DNA of 64,000 nt from positions 1,880,545 through 1,944,544 of the forward strand of contig JAJEKV010000084.1 of NCBI GenBank assembly GCA_021234155.1, in the 5' to 3' direction. How positions within the stretch are numbered: position 1 is the stretch's first letter; the number at the start of each line of letters is the position of its first letter. The notes beneath the pieces were generated by a model that ran no database searches, was not told where the DNA came from, and saw only the letters and a program-made list of their open reading frames with translations. This document shows, one piece after another, positions 34,630 to 46,526 of the stretch. The stretch is from Isoetes taiwanensis. Lineage: Eukaryota > Streptophyta > Lycopodiopsida > Isoetales > Isoetaceae. The position numbers and the translations under genes are program-made.

Positions 34630-35005
34630 TATTAGAGCCTGAACTCTAACCTCGCAAGAAGGATGAAAAACCCAACAATCCAAGCTCAATCCATCAAATC
34701 AAGGCAATGCACAACACAAAGAATCATCATCTCCATAGCTAGATCAAAGCAAAATCCTCTCTCTCAATACACCGTCCCTTCGCTCTTCTCTCTCTCTGCT
34801 CAGATAACTGTGATCATAATCCCCCCTGCACACCATAATGCATACGTGCAAATATCCTGCACGCGTGCATGTGCGTATCTCCCTCCATATACGGTATACA
34901 ATCTCCTATACCACCTCAATAGTGGTGAGTGTGGTGAGTGGTGAGTGGTGTGGTGAGTGGTGACCAATGTGGTGACGAGTGTGGTGAGTGGTGACCACCC
35001 CAACA
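34630..35005 (-). repeat. 5' LTR of the gypsy element
   Basis: Direct copy of 27459-27835 with few differences; it begins TGTTGGGGTGG on the minus strand and ends CTCTAATA, against CTCTAACA in the other LTR. Confidence 0.9.
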
Positions 35006-35282
35006 CCGCCCCTCCTGTGCACACTTTGCAGATAGGCTAAAACATGCTATGACGTGCTTGTAGCCCTCCAGATATGCCAGCATGTTAATCTGGAATCAAA
35101 ACAAAGCCAAGACCTAGGCTTTTCTATTTTTGAGACTAACTTTGGAGGAAAACGAGTGCAATACGTTGGGATTGGGATACACACACATTTTAGTTTGACA
35201 ATACACATTCACATCAAAATTAGAGCAAGGCTTGGTAAGTAACGAATATGTCACTTTTAATGAGGGTATTATTCATCATAAA

Positions 35283-35785
35283 GAATAGAATAGAATAAAA
35301 TAGATTTTTTAGCGTCCACGGAGATCGATTGGCCTATGGGACCCAAACAAAAAAGAGAGCAGCAACCGTATTACTGACAGGATTAAAAAACCCCCACCCC
35401 GAAGGGTTTTTGAGGGAAAAACCTTAGCAATAATAAGTATGCTTGCACGCTGTACAACTGTATAGGACAGTTCAATACCGCCCCGGAGGACACAACTGAG
35501 TCCGTGCATCCATAACCTCCTGGAGGTATGACCCCAACAAACCCACTGACGCCGTATTGGTATTCAATAACTCATGCAATGGTTGGCCAGGCACTAGTAA
35601 TCGAACATGCCGCTCTCGGATATGGGCAAATGCTGGGCAGATCTGGAGGGCATGACATTCATCCTCGATGGCGCCCTGGTGGCAACACTGGCAAAGCCTT
35701 TCCTCCCGTGCTTCCCGAGCCCAACGTCCTGTCTCAATGCGGAGACGATGTGCATCCGTGCGAAGGGAAAGAAGAAACATGGAAT
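35283..35785 (-). mobile_element. LINE 3' end, 5'-truncated
   Basis: The minus strand at 35780-35472 encodes LRIETGRWAREAREERLCQC and ECHALQICPAFAHIRERH, the Cys/His-rich C-terminal region of a LINE reverse transcriptase. A 3' UTR follows and ends in a (TATTC)n-type tail at about 35283-35300. The 3' UTR is shared with 61552-61740. Confidence 0.75.
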
Positions 35786-36319
35786 ATTGACAGTAGACCG
35801 CTTCCTTTTGTAAAATCTAGATGGAGTAAATTCTACATTGCAAGAAAAGGGGCTTTCAACGAATTGTAGCATGGAACACCACATATTAGAGTTGGTCAAG
35901 GAGCAAACAATATCAAAGAAAAGTTTCTTTACATGAACAATAGAAGGAACATGGAATATTGGCAGTAGATCGATTCCTTTTGTAAAATCTGGATGGATGA
36001 GTAAATTCTACATTGCACGAACATGAAATAAATTCCATAAACATGGCAATGGCAGAAGAATGTACTTGATATTTCTTGTGGAAAGCTTGAATCATACACT
36101 ATCAATAAAAAATGACTGAATCTCCTTCAACAGACTGAACCTTCTTCAACAAAGAACTCAATCTTACAAGTAGAATCAATGACAATAGCAAGAAGCACCA
36201 TAGCTTACCACAAATTATAGGCGTGAGACAAAGACTACAAAGCTTCCTCAAATACAATGCCATTGTGTATCTCCATCTGAATTCTTCCCAGCAAGCAAAT
36301 GCATGGCCAGTTTTATGGA
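35786..36319. other. Non-coding with a degenerate direct repeat
   Basis: ACATGGAATATTG and the following CCTTTTGTAAAATCTRGATGG occur at about 35777 and 35949. No gene is seen. Confidence 0.4.
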
Positions 36320-36888
36320 GATCTTCGAATGTCCTGAAAGAAGGCCTGTCGAACAGGATTAAATGATCAGAACAATAAAAACCAGAGTTGGCTGAAAGAA
36401 GTAAGATGTATCGAAAGAAGTAAGATGTAATAAACGAAATTGGAAGCTCAATAGGAGCGATGCGCTGGCGACGTCCTTCTTTATCTCCATCGGGATTTTT
36501 GCTTCTCCCCCCTTTTTTTTTTAATTTCCTTGGATGTTGATCCTTAAAAAAAGGGCATCTAATGGTGAAAGCTTATTCCACATCAATGTTTGCTGAGGTG
36601 AAGGTGCTATGTGGATGGGCTAGAATTGCAAGAAAGGTTGTAGGCTTGGTTGGGCTAGCGTGCTAAAACTGTACCATTGAAAAGACAACACATCAAAAAT
36701 AAATCGTACCATTAGAAACACGTTAATTTTATGTGTTAAGGTGTGTAAAGTATTTGCTTAAGGGAAATTCAAAGTTAGAATTTGATTGCAATCTAACAAT
36801 ATTATTGGGAAGTATTACTGTCAAATATTTGCTTAAGGGAAATTTGAAGTTGGAATTTTGATTGCAATTAAAAATATTATGCATAAAT
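36320..36888 (+). repeat. Array unit, partial copy 0
   Basis: It matches about 38213-38840 of the first full unit, from TTCGAATGTCCTGAAAGAAGG to ATTATGCATAAAT, then jumps directly to the start of unit 1. About 68 bp near its left end and the last 2.2 kb of the unit are missing. Confidence 0.75.
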
Positions 36889-37358
36889 GGACTTGTTTGG
36901 GTTCAATTCCCAAAAGGTTTTCTTAAAATAAACAAGAGCAATCAAGAATTCATAGTATATGAAGTACGAGAAAAAAAAAATATAAATATATTTTCTAGAT
37001 TGTGGTTCCTATTTTCCTTTACCAGATTTTTTTTTTTCAAATATTTTGTTATTTAAAATTACGTGTTGCTTTGTAAATGAAAATAAAAAAGAGAGAGGCC
37101 ATGGGTAGTTTTTTTTTCTTGTAAAAACAATACTTAAAATAGCTTGTCCTTGTTGAGAAATAACACTTAGAAACATCTTTTCTATATGTGTGGCTATTTC
37201 CCGTAGCTTTTTTTGGGGTGTTGTAAATTTAGTTTTCTATGTGTGTTATTTGGAGATAAACAATATTTGGTTATGCTAAACAATGTCGTTGTTTTCTTTT
37301 TTTTTTATATGTGGTTATCGGTTTTGTCCAGTTGATTAAAGGCACGTCAATTAGGAAG

Positions 37359-37400
37359 TTACATTTGGTATCAGAGCAGGGCTCGAGTTCGAGTCTCCAT
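37359..37400 (+). promoter_or_regulatory. LTR end and tRNA-Met primer-binding site
   Basis: GTTACA followed by TTTGGTATCAGAGC is an LTR 3' end next to a site complementary to initiator tRNA-Met. The same junction recurs at 41526-41544, 45677-45693 (mutated), 48104-48122 and, with a 9-base duplication, after the LTR at 48342-48486. Confidence 0.75.
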
Positions 37401-37603
37401 GGGGGCAAGTATGACTCGAAATATCGTTGGACGATAGGTCATGACTTGGTCTTGAACACCCTCACATAGAGTCATGTCCTTAGGTTGAATAGTCATGTCT
37501 ATAGCCAAGAGGCATACCTCTAAGGCTCCTATATGTAGCTAAGGTTGGGGTTGATCCAACCAATCATCTCAATGTCATTCTCTACAGTTTTGCTATTTTG
37601 TCG

Positions 37604-38211
37604 TTTCCCAGTTCAATCACCTTCAGAGTCCATAGTACCCAAGAAAAAAGAATTATCTGTGCCCTTAAATCTGAACTATGACCTGGGGCATTGTACAAGT
37701 CCTTCAGAATGTTTTTCATCACAACTTCAAACTCGAGGAAAACAAATTTTTGTTTTTGATACTCAACCTGCCCACAAAGTTCCAGAGGTTCGCAAAAGGA
37801 AAGGGAGGGCAAATGATAAAACAAGACAGAGGTAGCCAAAATCATGTCAGAATATTTCTACTAGTACACCTGAAGGGGAAAGAGGAAAAGTGCATTGTTT
37901 GGATAGATCTAAGCGAACAAGGAATGTCCATCAAAAGTTCAATCTAGTTCCTCTCTTGAACAAGAAAAGGAAACTTCATGAGACTATGTTCATCTTCCTT
38001 TTAGAAAGGAAGATGCCAATAATCAATGGAAAATTCAAAAGGTAATGTGCGAGGGCTCCTAGTCCGCATGATTTTTATAGGAATGAATAATAATAGGAAC
38101 ATAAGTACAATGAGTTGCTTGTCTCTCTAGGCTTATGGTGGTGGCGTTTTCAGCATTTTATTTTATGCTCCAGAAACATCAAGAGAACTTATGTTTCTAG
38201 CCGGATTATAG
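37604..38211 (+). pseudogene. POLAR-like gene fragment, array copy 1
   Basis: Matches 55554-56178 of the intact gene, in the same orientation: the 3' part of exon 1, the first intron (with a small deletion), and the first bases of exon 2. The retained intron shows DNA-level copying, not retroposition. Relative to the parent, CAG at 55783-55785 is TAG at 37833-37835 and CAG at 56176-56178 is TAG at 38209-38211. Further small indels break the frame. Confidence 0.9.
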
Positions 38212-39913
38212 TTTTCGAATGTCCTGAAAGAAGGCCCCTCCATGCATTTTGTAAGTTTTTCCCTAAATATAACTGTTTTTTTTGTGGTATTGTGCCCTGT
38301 CGATTTCAACGGGATTAAATGATCGGAACAATAAAAAACTAGAGTTAATTTGAAAGAAGTAAGATGTATTAAAGAAGTAAGATGTAATAAACGATATTGG
38401 AAGCTCAATAGGAGGCGGATCTTTTGGCGACATCATACGCATCTTCGTCGGATTTTTGTTCCCCCAAACCCCTTTTTTTAATTTCCTTGGCCGTAGATCC
38501 TTAAAAAAAGGTGGCGAAAGCTTATGCCACATCAATGTTTGCTAAGGTGGAGGTGCTACGTAGAAGGGCTAGAATTGCAAGAAAGGTTGTAGGGTTGGTT
38601 GGGATAGCATGCTAATAAACTGTACCATTGAAAAGACAACACATCAAAAATAATTCATACCATTGGAAACACATTAATTTTATGTGTTAAGATGTGTAAA
38701 GTATTTGCTTAAAGGAAATTCAAAGTTAGAATTTGATTGCAATCTAACAATATTATTGGGAAGTATTACTGTGAAATATTTGCTTAAGGGAAATTTGAAG
38801 TTGGAATTTTGATTGCAATTAAAAGTATTATGCATAAATTTGGACAATGAGACTAGTGATGTGAGAAACATGCCCTTTATTTCTAGTAAGGTCATTGCAA
38901 TTACTTAAATTATCTATACAAAATTAACACCATTAAGTACATTGTCTCAAACCTTATAGTATTTTGCAAACCTTAATATACAAAAGATACAAAAACTTGT
39001 ACATGCATACCCTACAAACGAGGATCGCACCTGTGGATGATGGCAATACACCTTCCATTTCTGCTTCAATTAGCAGCACTGACCAGCCTTTGAAAAGTAC
39101 AAACAATGTGATTGAAATCATGAAGATAAGAAGAATATTGTGGCATCATGTCCCCCCGCAATAGAACTCGAAATGAATTTAACTCATTTTGCCATGCATT
39201 CTGAATGAGCAACAAAAGAAAGATATGAAGGAATATCACTTGCTTAACCTGAGATGCCTTTGCAAGTAATAAACCATTGCCAAGAAAATTTAACGAAGCA
39301 CAAATTAATCTGCATAAAGCCAAGAAATCTAGAAATAAACATCTGCCAGCGAGCCCAGCAAATGCCTCTACTGAATAATTTCTCATTTGCAACAGAATGA
39401 GTAATCTTCAACTTTAGAAGGAATAGATGGATCTATCTCACCTCCTCATTTAAAAGATTTCTTCAAATTTATGGGCAAGGATTTAGTTCAATCCATCAGT
39501 TTTCATTGCTGTTCAAGCCTATCTCCTTTTATACTGTTTTTTGATGTAGATCCAAAACAACTTGTATAATCAAAAACCCATTTTATGAAAGCATTAGTAC
39601 GTTCGAAAAATAATCCATAGTATGCCCATCTTTTGAAATTCCGCATGATGCCCATCTAACCCGGAAAAACTGTGATTTAGGCCAGAAAAACTCTACAGTG
39701 CCATAATATGCCAATCTTACCTGTTAAGCTTACTTTTTTACTGTCCGATCCCAACCTTCACATCTTTTGAAAGCAAAACTCCATCATTTACATTGTACAC
39801 TGTCTGAAAGAAGAAACAGAGGCAGGAATAATCTGAAGAATTAAATGGAATTAGTACCCAGAATTAGTACAAATTTTAGGATCATAAAGAACTCTTAACT
39901 ACTTCAGCATGGC

Positions 39914-40105
39914 CTATATATCCTTCACAGACATCTCTGTAGGTAGGCGAATGCAGAGTTCAATCCCCCAAAAACATCCTCCCCCAAACTGTGCAAATTC
40001 TTGGCCAAATTCAGCAACATCTTCATCAGGCCCATGTGCAATCTTCAGCCCCATTTCATCTCTCAATGCATTAGAACTACGGTTGCCAAAAACAAGCTTG
40101 TTCAA
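39914..40105 (-). pseudogene. MSRA: Methionine sulfoxide reductase A fragment, array copy 1
   Basis: The minus strand encodes a plant MsrA N-terminal region: LNKLVFGNRSS, a short acidic linker, then GQEFAQFGGGCFWGIEL with the catalytic Cys in GCFWG. MsrA reduces methionine-S-sulfoxide in proteins. Similarity ends after GIEL, so only the first exon-like piece is present, and no proper ATG begins it. It is a captured fragment; no full MsrA gene lies in the window. Confidence 0.75.
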
Positions 40106-40177
40106 CCATCTGCGCTTCCCAATTTCAAATCAAATAATAACAGAGTCTAAAAATGAACAGATCCAGAGGCTTGATTA

Positions 40178-40267
40178 GAGAATGAGAATGAGAATGAGAA
40201 TGAGAATGAGAATGAGAATGAGAATGAGAATGAGAATGAGAATGAGAATGAGAATGAGAATGAGAAT
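40178..40267. repeat. (GAGAAT)15 microsatellite
   Basis: 15 exact units; the matching site in copy 2 (44339-44416) has 13. The Ser-His run in the minus-strand ORF is a by-product. Confidence 0.95.
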
Positions 40268-40299
40268 GATATAAAGGAAATGGATGCAAGTGGTCTACG

Positions 40300-40758
40300 A
40301 GGCAAATGAAGAAATCAAGAATCGATGTTTCAAGACCGAAAAAGATCTGCATGGCCAATCTGTAATCTGCACCATTATTCTCTGTTAAAAATGCCACAAA
40401 TCCATGCATGGTTTCTTCCGATCTGAACTCATTAACCTTTTCTGCCGCTGCTTCTTCATCCTTCAACCCCAAATTCATGTCGATCGGAAGAGGAAACTCG
40501 CCTTCACCTGCAAATATTTCCTTCAAACCGGGCACGGGCTGCGAACGTAACACAGTACCTCTTCTCCTCTCATAGATCTACCAGATGGGTAGAGGTTTTG
40601 TCACTCATTTTGGACTCTGTATATCCAGATTCCTTCAAAAACTGAGCCAGGTTTTGCATGTTTTCAACAGCTGCGAAGCCTTTAAAATCAATAAAACGTT
40701 GACGAATCTGACCTCCACATAGCTGCCGTTGTAGCAGGTCGAGATTTAGCTTAGCCAT
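40300..40758 (-). pseudogene. Captured fragment of an unrecognised gene, array copy 1
   Basis: From ATG 40758 the minus strand reads MAKLNLDLLQRQLCGGQIRQ and on, reaches a TGA after HLVDL, then continues as [20 protein letters not shown] and [20 protein letters not shown]. In copy 2 (44906-44449) the two halves are in one frame with only the TGA between. It looks like true protein-coding sequence (about 150 codons), but I do not recognise the family. Confidence 0.5.
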
Positions 40759-41770
40759 GGTTTCATTCTGGTAGAATAAATATTTACCCAAACCAAGACC
40801 TCGATTATGGCCCTAATCCACACAACCCTAAAAAACCCTAAAAAATAATGGGAGGATATTCACACCCACCACAAAAGAAGCTTCCACCATAGGATTTGAC
40901 CCCTTTCTTAAAATCAACGGCTAACAAAAGGGTGCACTCTAGAAATACTATTTAGTACACCTGGATGAATACGGCCACCAAATCATATGAAAACCTTAGA
41001 GAAAACAATACAAAAACAGAAAAAAAAACCCTATTATAATGCCAGATATTGGACTTGTTTGGGTTTGATTCCCAAAAGGTTTTCTTAAAATAGACAAGAA
41101 CAATCAAGAATTCATAGTATATGAAGTACGAGAAAAAAAAATATAAATATATTGATTTCTAAATTGTGGTTCTTATTTTCTTTTACCGGATTTTTTTTTT
41201 TCATATATTTTGTTATTTAAAATTACGTGTTGCTGTGTAAATGAAAATAAAAAAGATAGAAGCCATGGGTAGTTTTTTTTTCTTGGAAAAACAATACTTG
41301 AAATAGCTTGTCCTTTGTTGAGAAATAACACTTTGAAACATCTCTTCTTTATGTGTGGCTATCTCCCGTAGCTTTTTTTGGGGTGTTGGTAAATTGGTTT
41401 TCTATGTGTGTTATTTGGAGATAAACAATATTTGGTTATGCTAAACAATGTCGTTGTTTTCTTTTTTTTTTTTATATGTGGTTATCGGTTTTGTCCAGTT
41501 GATTAAAGGCACGTCAATTAGGAAGTTACATTTGGTATCAGAGCAGGGCTCGAGTTCGAGTCTCCATGGGGGCAAGTATGACTCGAAATATCGTTGGACG
41601 ATAGGTCATGACTTGGTCTTGAACACCCTCACATAGAGTCATGTCCTTAGGTTGAATAGTCATGTCTATAGCCAAGAGGCATACCTCTAAGGCTCCTATA
41701 TGTAGCTAAGGTTGGGGTTGATCCAACCAATCATCTCAATGTCATTCTCTACAGTTTTGCTATTTTGTCG

Positions 41771-42375
41771 TTTCCCAGTTCAATCACCTTCAGAGTCCAT
41801 AGTACCCAAGAAAAAAGAATTATATGTGCCCTTAAATCTGAACTATGACCTGGGGCATTGTACAAGTCCTTCAGAATGTTTTTCATCACAACTTCAAACT
41901 CAAGGAAAACAAATTTTTGTTTTTGATACTCAACCTGCCCACAAAGTTCCAGAGGTTCGCAAAAGGAAAGGGAGGGCAAATGATAAAACAAGACAGAGGT
42001 AGCCAAAATCATGTCAGAATATTTCTACTAGTATATCTGAAGGGAAAAGAGGAAAAGTGCATTGTTTGACAGATCTAACTGAACAAGGAATGTCCTGTCA
42101 AAAGTTCAATCTAGTTCCTCTACTGAACAAGAAAAGGAAACTCGCAGACTATGTTCATCTTCCTTTTAGAAAGGAAGATGCCAATAATGCACTGGAAAAT
42201 TCAAAAGGTAATGTGCAGGCTCCTAGTCTGCATGATTTTTATAGGAATGAATAATAATAGGAACATAAGTACAATGAGTTGCTTGTCTCTCTAGGCTTAT
42301 GGTGGTGGCGTTTTCAGCATTTTATTTTATGCTCCAGAAACATCAAGAGAACTTATGTTTCTAGCCGGATTATAG
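41771..42375 (+). pseudogene. POLAR-like gene fragment, array copy 2
   Basis: Same extent as copy 1 and shares both CAG-to-TAG changes. It keeps the frame after the first stop better than copy 1, for example through NKKRKLADYVHLPFRK. Confidence 0.9.
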
Positions 42376-44074
42376 TCTTCGAATGTCCTGAAAGAAGGCC
42401 CCTCCATGCATTTTTGTAAGTTTTTTCCCCTAAATATAACTGTTTGCAGGGTATTGTGCCTGTCGATTTCAACAGGATTAAATGATCGGAACAATAAAAA
42501 CTAGAGTTGGCTGAAAGAAGTAAGATGTATTAAAGAAGTAAGATGTAATAAACGATATTGGAAGCTCAATAGGAGCCGGATCTTATTGGCGACATCATAC
42601 GCATCTTCGCCGGGATTTTTGTTCCCCCAAACCCCTTTTTTTAATTTCCTTGGCCGTAGATCCTTAAAAAAAGGTGGCGAAAGCTTATGCCACATCAATG
42701 TTTGCTAAGGTGGAGGTGCTACGTAGAAGGGCTAGAATTGCAAGAAAGGTTGTAGGGTTGGTTGGGATAGCATGCTAATAAACTGTACCATTGAAAAGAC
42801 AACACATCAAAAATAATTCATACCATTGGAAACACATTAATTTTATGTGTTAAGATGTGTAAAGTATTTGCTTAAAGGAAATTCAAAGTTAGAATTTGAT
42901 TGCAATCTAACAATATTATTGGGAAGTATTACTGTGAAATATTTGCTTAAGGGAAATTTGAAGTTGGAATTTTGATTGCAATTAAAAGTATTATGCATAA
43001 ATTTGGACAATGAGACTAGTGATCGCAGAAACATGCCCTTTATTTCTAGTAAGGTCATTGCAATTACTTAAATTATCTATACAAAATTAACACCATTAAG
43101 TACATTGTCTCAAACCTTATAGTATTTTGCAAACCTTAATATACAGTATACAAAAACTTGTACATGCATACCCTACAAACGAGGATCGCACCTGTGGATG
43201 ATGGCAATACACCTTCCATTTCTGCTTCAATTAGCAGCACTGACCAGCCTTTGAAAAGTACAAACAATGTGATTGAAATCATGAAGATAAGAAGAATATT
43301 GTGGCATCATGTCCCCTGCAATAGAACTCTGAAATGAATTTAACTCTGTTTGCCATGCATTCTGAATGAGCAACAAAAGAAAGATATGAAGGAATATCAC
43401 TTGCTTAACCTGAGATGCCTTTGCAAGTAATAAACCATTGCCAAGAAAATTTAACGAAGCACAAATTAATCTGCATAAAGCCAAGAAATCTAGAAATAAA
43501 CATCTGCCAGCGAGCCCAGCAAATGCCTCTACTGAATAATTTCTCATTTGCAACAGAATGAGTAATCTTCAACTTTAGAAGGAATAGATGGATCTATCTC
43601 ACCTCCTCATTTAAAAGATTTCTTCAAATTTATGGGCAAGGATTTAGTTCAATCCATCAGTTTTCATTGCTGTTCAAGCCTATCTCCTTTTATACTGTTT
43701 TTTGATGTAGATCCAAAACAACTTGTATAATCAAAAACCCATTTTATGAAAGCATTAGTACGTTCGAAAAATAATCCATAGTATGCCCATCTTTTGAAAT
43801 TCCGCATGATGCCCATCTAACCCGGAAAAACTGTGATTTAGGCCAGAAAAACTCTACAGTGCCATAATATGCCAATCTTACCTGTTAAGCTTACTTTTTT
43901 ACTGTCCGATCCCAACCTTCACATCTTTTGAAAGCAAAACTCCATCATTTACATTGTACACTGTCTGAAAGAAGAAACAGAGGCAGGAATAATCTGAAGA
44001 ATTAAATGGAATTAGTACCCAGAATTAGTACAAATTTTAGGATCATAAAGAACTCTTAACTACTTCAGCATGGC

Positions 44075-44266
44075 CTATATATCCTTCACAGACATCTCTG
44101 TAGGTAGGCGAATGCAGAGTTCAATCCCCCAAAAACATCCTCCCCCAAACTGTGCAAATTCTTGGCCAAATTCAGCAACATCTTCATCAGGCCCATGTGC
44201 AATCTTCAGCCCCATTTCATCTCTCAATGCATTAGAACTACGGTTGCCAAAAACAAGCTTGTTCAA
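44075..44266 (-). pseudogene. MSRA: Methionine sulfoxide reductase A fragment, array copy 2
   Basis: Identical reading to copy 1, including GCFWG and the break after GIEL, so the break predates the tandem duplication. Confidence 0.75.
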
Positions 44267-44448
44267 CCATCTGCGCTTCCCAATTTCAAATCAAATAATA
44301 ACAGAGTCTAAAAATGAACAGATCCAGAGGCTTGATTAGAGAATGAGAATGAGAATGAGAATGAGAATGAGAATGAGAATGAGAATGAGAATGAGAATGA
44401 GAATGAGAATGAGAATGATATAAAGGAAATGGATGCAAGTGGTCTACG

Positions 44449-44906
44449 AGGCAAATGAAGAAATCAAGAATCGATGTTTCAAGACCGAAAAAGATCTGCA
44501 TGGCCAATCTGTAATCTGCACCATTATTCTCTGTTAAAAATGCCACAAATCCATGCATGGTTTCTTCCGATCTGAACTCATTAACCTTTTCTGCCGCTGC
44601 TTCTTCATCCTTCAACCCCAAATTCATGTCGATCGGAAGAGGAAACTCGCCTTCACCTGCAAATATTTCCTTCAAATCCGACCTGGGCTGCAACGTAACC
44701 TGGTACCTCTTCTCCTCTCATAGATCTACCAGATGGGTAGAGGTTTTGTCACTCATTTTGGACTCTGTATATCCAGATTCCTTCAAAAACTGAGCCAGGT
44801 TTTGCATGTTTTCAACAGCTGCGAAGCCTTTAAAATCAATAAAACGTTGACGAATCTGACCTCCACATAGCTGCCGTTGTAGCAGGTCGAGATTTAGCTT
44901 AGCCAT
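44449..44906 (-). pseudogene. Captured fragment of an unrecognised gene, array copy 2
   Basis: Same as 40758-40300, but one frame is kept from ATG 44906 through a single TGA (after HLVDL) to beyond [11 protein letters not shown]. The TGA is one C-to-T step from CGA. Confidence 0.5.
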
Positions 44907-45925
44907 GGTTTCATTCTGGTAGAATAAATATTTACCCAAACCAAGACCTCGATTATGGCCCTAATCCACACAACCCTAAAAAAAACCCTAAAAATAATGG
45001 GAGGATATTCACACCCACCACAAAAGAAGCTTCCACCATAGGATTTGACCCCTTTTCTAAAATCAACGGCTAACAAAAGGGTGCACTCTAGAAATACTAT
45101 TTAGTACACCTGGATGAATACGGCCACCAAATCATATGAAAACCTTAGAGAAAACAATACAAAAACAGAAAAAAAAACCCTATTATAATGCCAGATATTG
45201 GACTTGTTTGGGTTTGATTCCCAAAAGGTTTTCTTAAAATAGACAAGAACAATCAAGAATTCATAGTATATGAAGTACGAGAAAAAAAAATATAAATATA
45301 TTGATTTCTAAATTGTGGTTCTTATTTTCTTTTACCGGATTTTTTTTTTTCATATATTTTGTTATTTAAAATTACGTGTTGCTGTGTAAATGAAAATAAA
45401 AAAGATAGAAGCCATGGGTAGTTTTTTTTTCTTGGAAAAACAATACTTGAAATAGCTTGTCCTTTGTTGAGAAATAACACTTTGAAACATCTCTTCTTTA
45501 TGTGTGGCTATCTCCCGTAGCTTTTTTTGGGGTGTTGGTAAATTGGTTTTCTATGTGTGTTATTTGGAGATAAACAATATTTGGTTATGCTAAACAATGT
45601 CGTTGTTTTCTTTTTTTTTTTTATATGTGGTTATCGGTTTTGTCCAGTTGATTAAAGGCACGTCAATTAGGAAGTTACATTTGGTATCGAGGCGGGGCTC
45701 GAGTTCGAAGTCTCCATGGGGGCAAGTATGATTTCGAAATATCGTTGGGACGATAGGTCATGACTTGGTCTTGAACACCCTCACATAGAGTCATGTCCTT
45801 AGGTTGAATAGTCATGTCTATAGCCAAGAGGCATACCTCTAAGGCTCCTATATGTAGCTAAGGTTGGGGTTGATCCAACCAATCATCTCAATGTCATTTC
45901 TCTGACGCTTTTTGCTATTTTGTCG

Positions 45926-46526
45926 TTTCCCAGTTCAATCACCTTGAGTCCATAGTACCCAAAAAAAAGAATTATATGTGCCCTTAAATCGAACTATGAC
46001 CTGGGGCATTGTACAAGTCCTTCAGAATGTTTTTCATCACAACTTCAAACTCAAGGAAAACAAATTTTTGTTTTTGATACTCAACCTGCCCACAAAGTTC
46101 CAGAGGTTCGCAAAAGGAAAGGGAGGGCAAATGATAAAACAAGACAGAGGTAGCCAAAATCATGTCAGAATATTTCTACTAGTATATCTGAAGGGAAAAG
46201 AGGAAAAGTGCATTGTTTGACAGATCTAACTGAACAAGGAATGTCCTGTCAAAAGTTCAATCTAGTTCCTCTACTGAACAAGAAAAGGAAACTCGCAGAC
46301 TATGTTCATCTTCCTTTTAGAAAGGAAGATGCCAATAATGCACTGGAAAATTCAAAAGGTAATGTGCAGGCTCCTAGTCTGCATGATTTTTATAGGAATG
46401 AATAATAATAGGAACATAAGTACAATGAGTTGCTTGTCTCTCTAGGCTTATGGTGGTGGCGTTTTCAGCATTTTATTTTATGCTCCAGAAACATCAAGAG
46501 AACTTATGTTTCTAGCCGGATTATAG
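45926..46526 (+). pseudogene. POLAR-like gene fragment, array copy 3
   Basis: Same extent and the same two TAG changes as the other array copies; small extra indels lie near its left edge. Confidence 0.9.

Larger units (their letters stand above)
27459..35005 (-). mobile_element. Ty3/gypsy LTR retrotransposon, full length, inactivated
   Basis: It is bounded by two direct LTRs of 377 and 376 bp, and flanked by the 5-bp target duplication CCGCC at 27454-27458 and 35006-35010. It reads on the minus strand. Domain order is Gag, three CCHC knuckles, aspartic protease, an RNase H domain, a minisatellite linker, reverse transcriptase, the RT-linked RNase H, then integrase (HHCC and DDE). The polyprotein frame from 34438 to about 29780 is one frame broken only by stops; the integrase part has shifts near 29645 and 29015. 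Known plant elements with two RNases H (Tat lineage) place the second one after the first, not before RT. The near-identical LTRs suggest a fairly recent insertion that decayed afterwards. Confidence 0.9.
36889..41050 (+). repeat. Array unit, copy 1 (4162 bp)
   Basis: First full unit of a head-to-tail array. In order it contains an AT-rich part ending in an LTR end and primer-binding site (37359-37377), a POLAR-like gene fragment (37604-38211), an AT-rich spacer, an MsrA fragment (minus), a GAGAAT microsatellite with 15 units, and a fragment of an unrecognised gene (minus). Confidence 0.9.
41051..45199 (+). repeat. Array unit, copy 2 (4149 bp)
   Basis: Nearly identical to copy 1, with small indels. 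Contains the primer site at 41533-41544, POLAR-like fragment 41771-42375, MsrA fragment 44266-44075 (minus), (GAGAAT)13 at 44339-44416, and the unknown gene fragment 44906-44449 (minus). Confidence 0.9.

Noticed and set aside
37366-37400. Possible tRNA gene around GGGCTCGAGTTCGAGTC
   Set aside because: It has a T-arm-like word but no acceptor or anticodon arms, and TGGTATCAGAGC with a preceding LTR end marks it as a primer-binding site.
40125-40553. Ser-His repeat protein
   Set aside because: The run is a reading of the (GAGAAT)15 microsatellite, with unit number differing between array copies.
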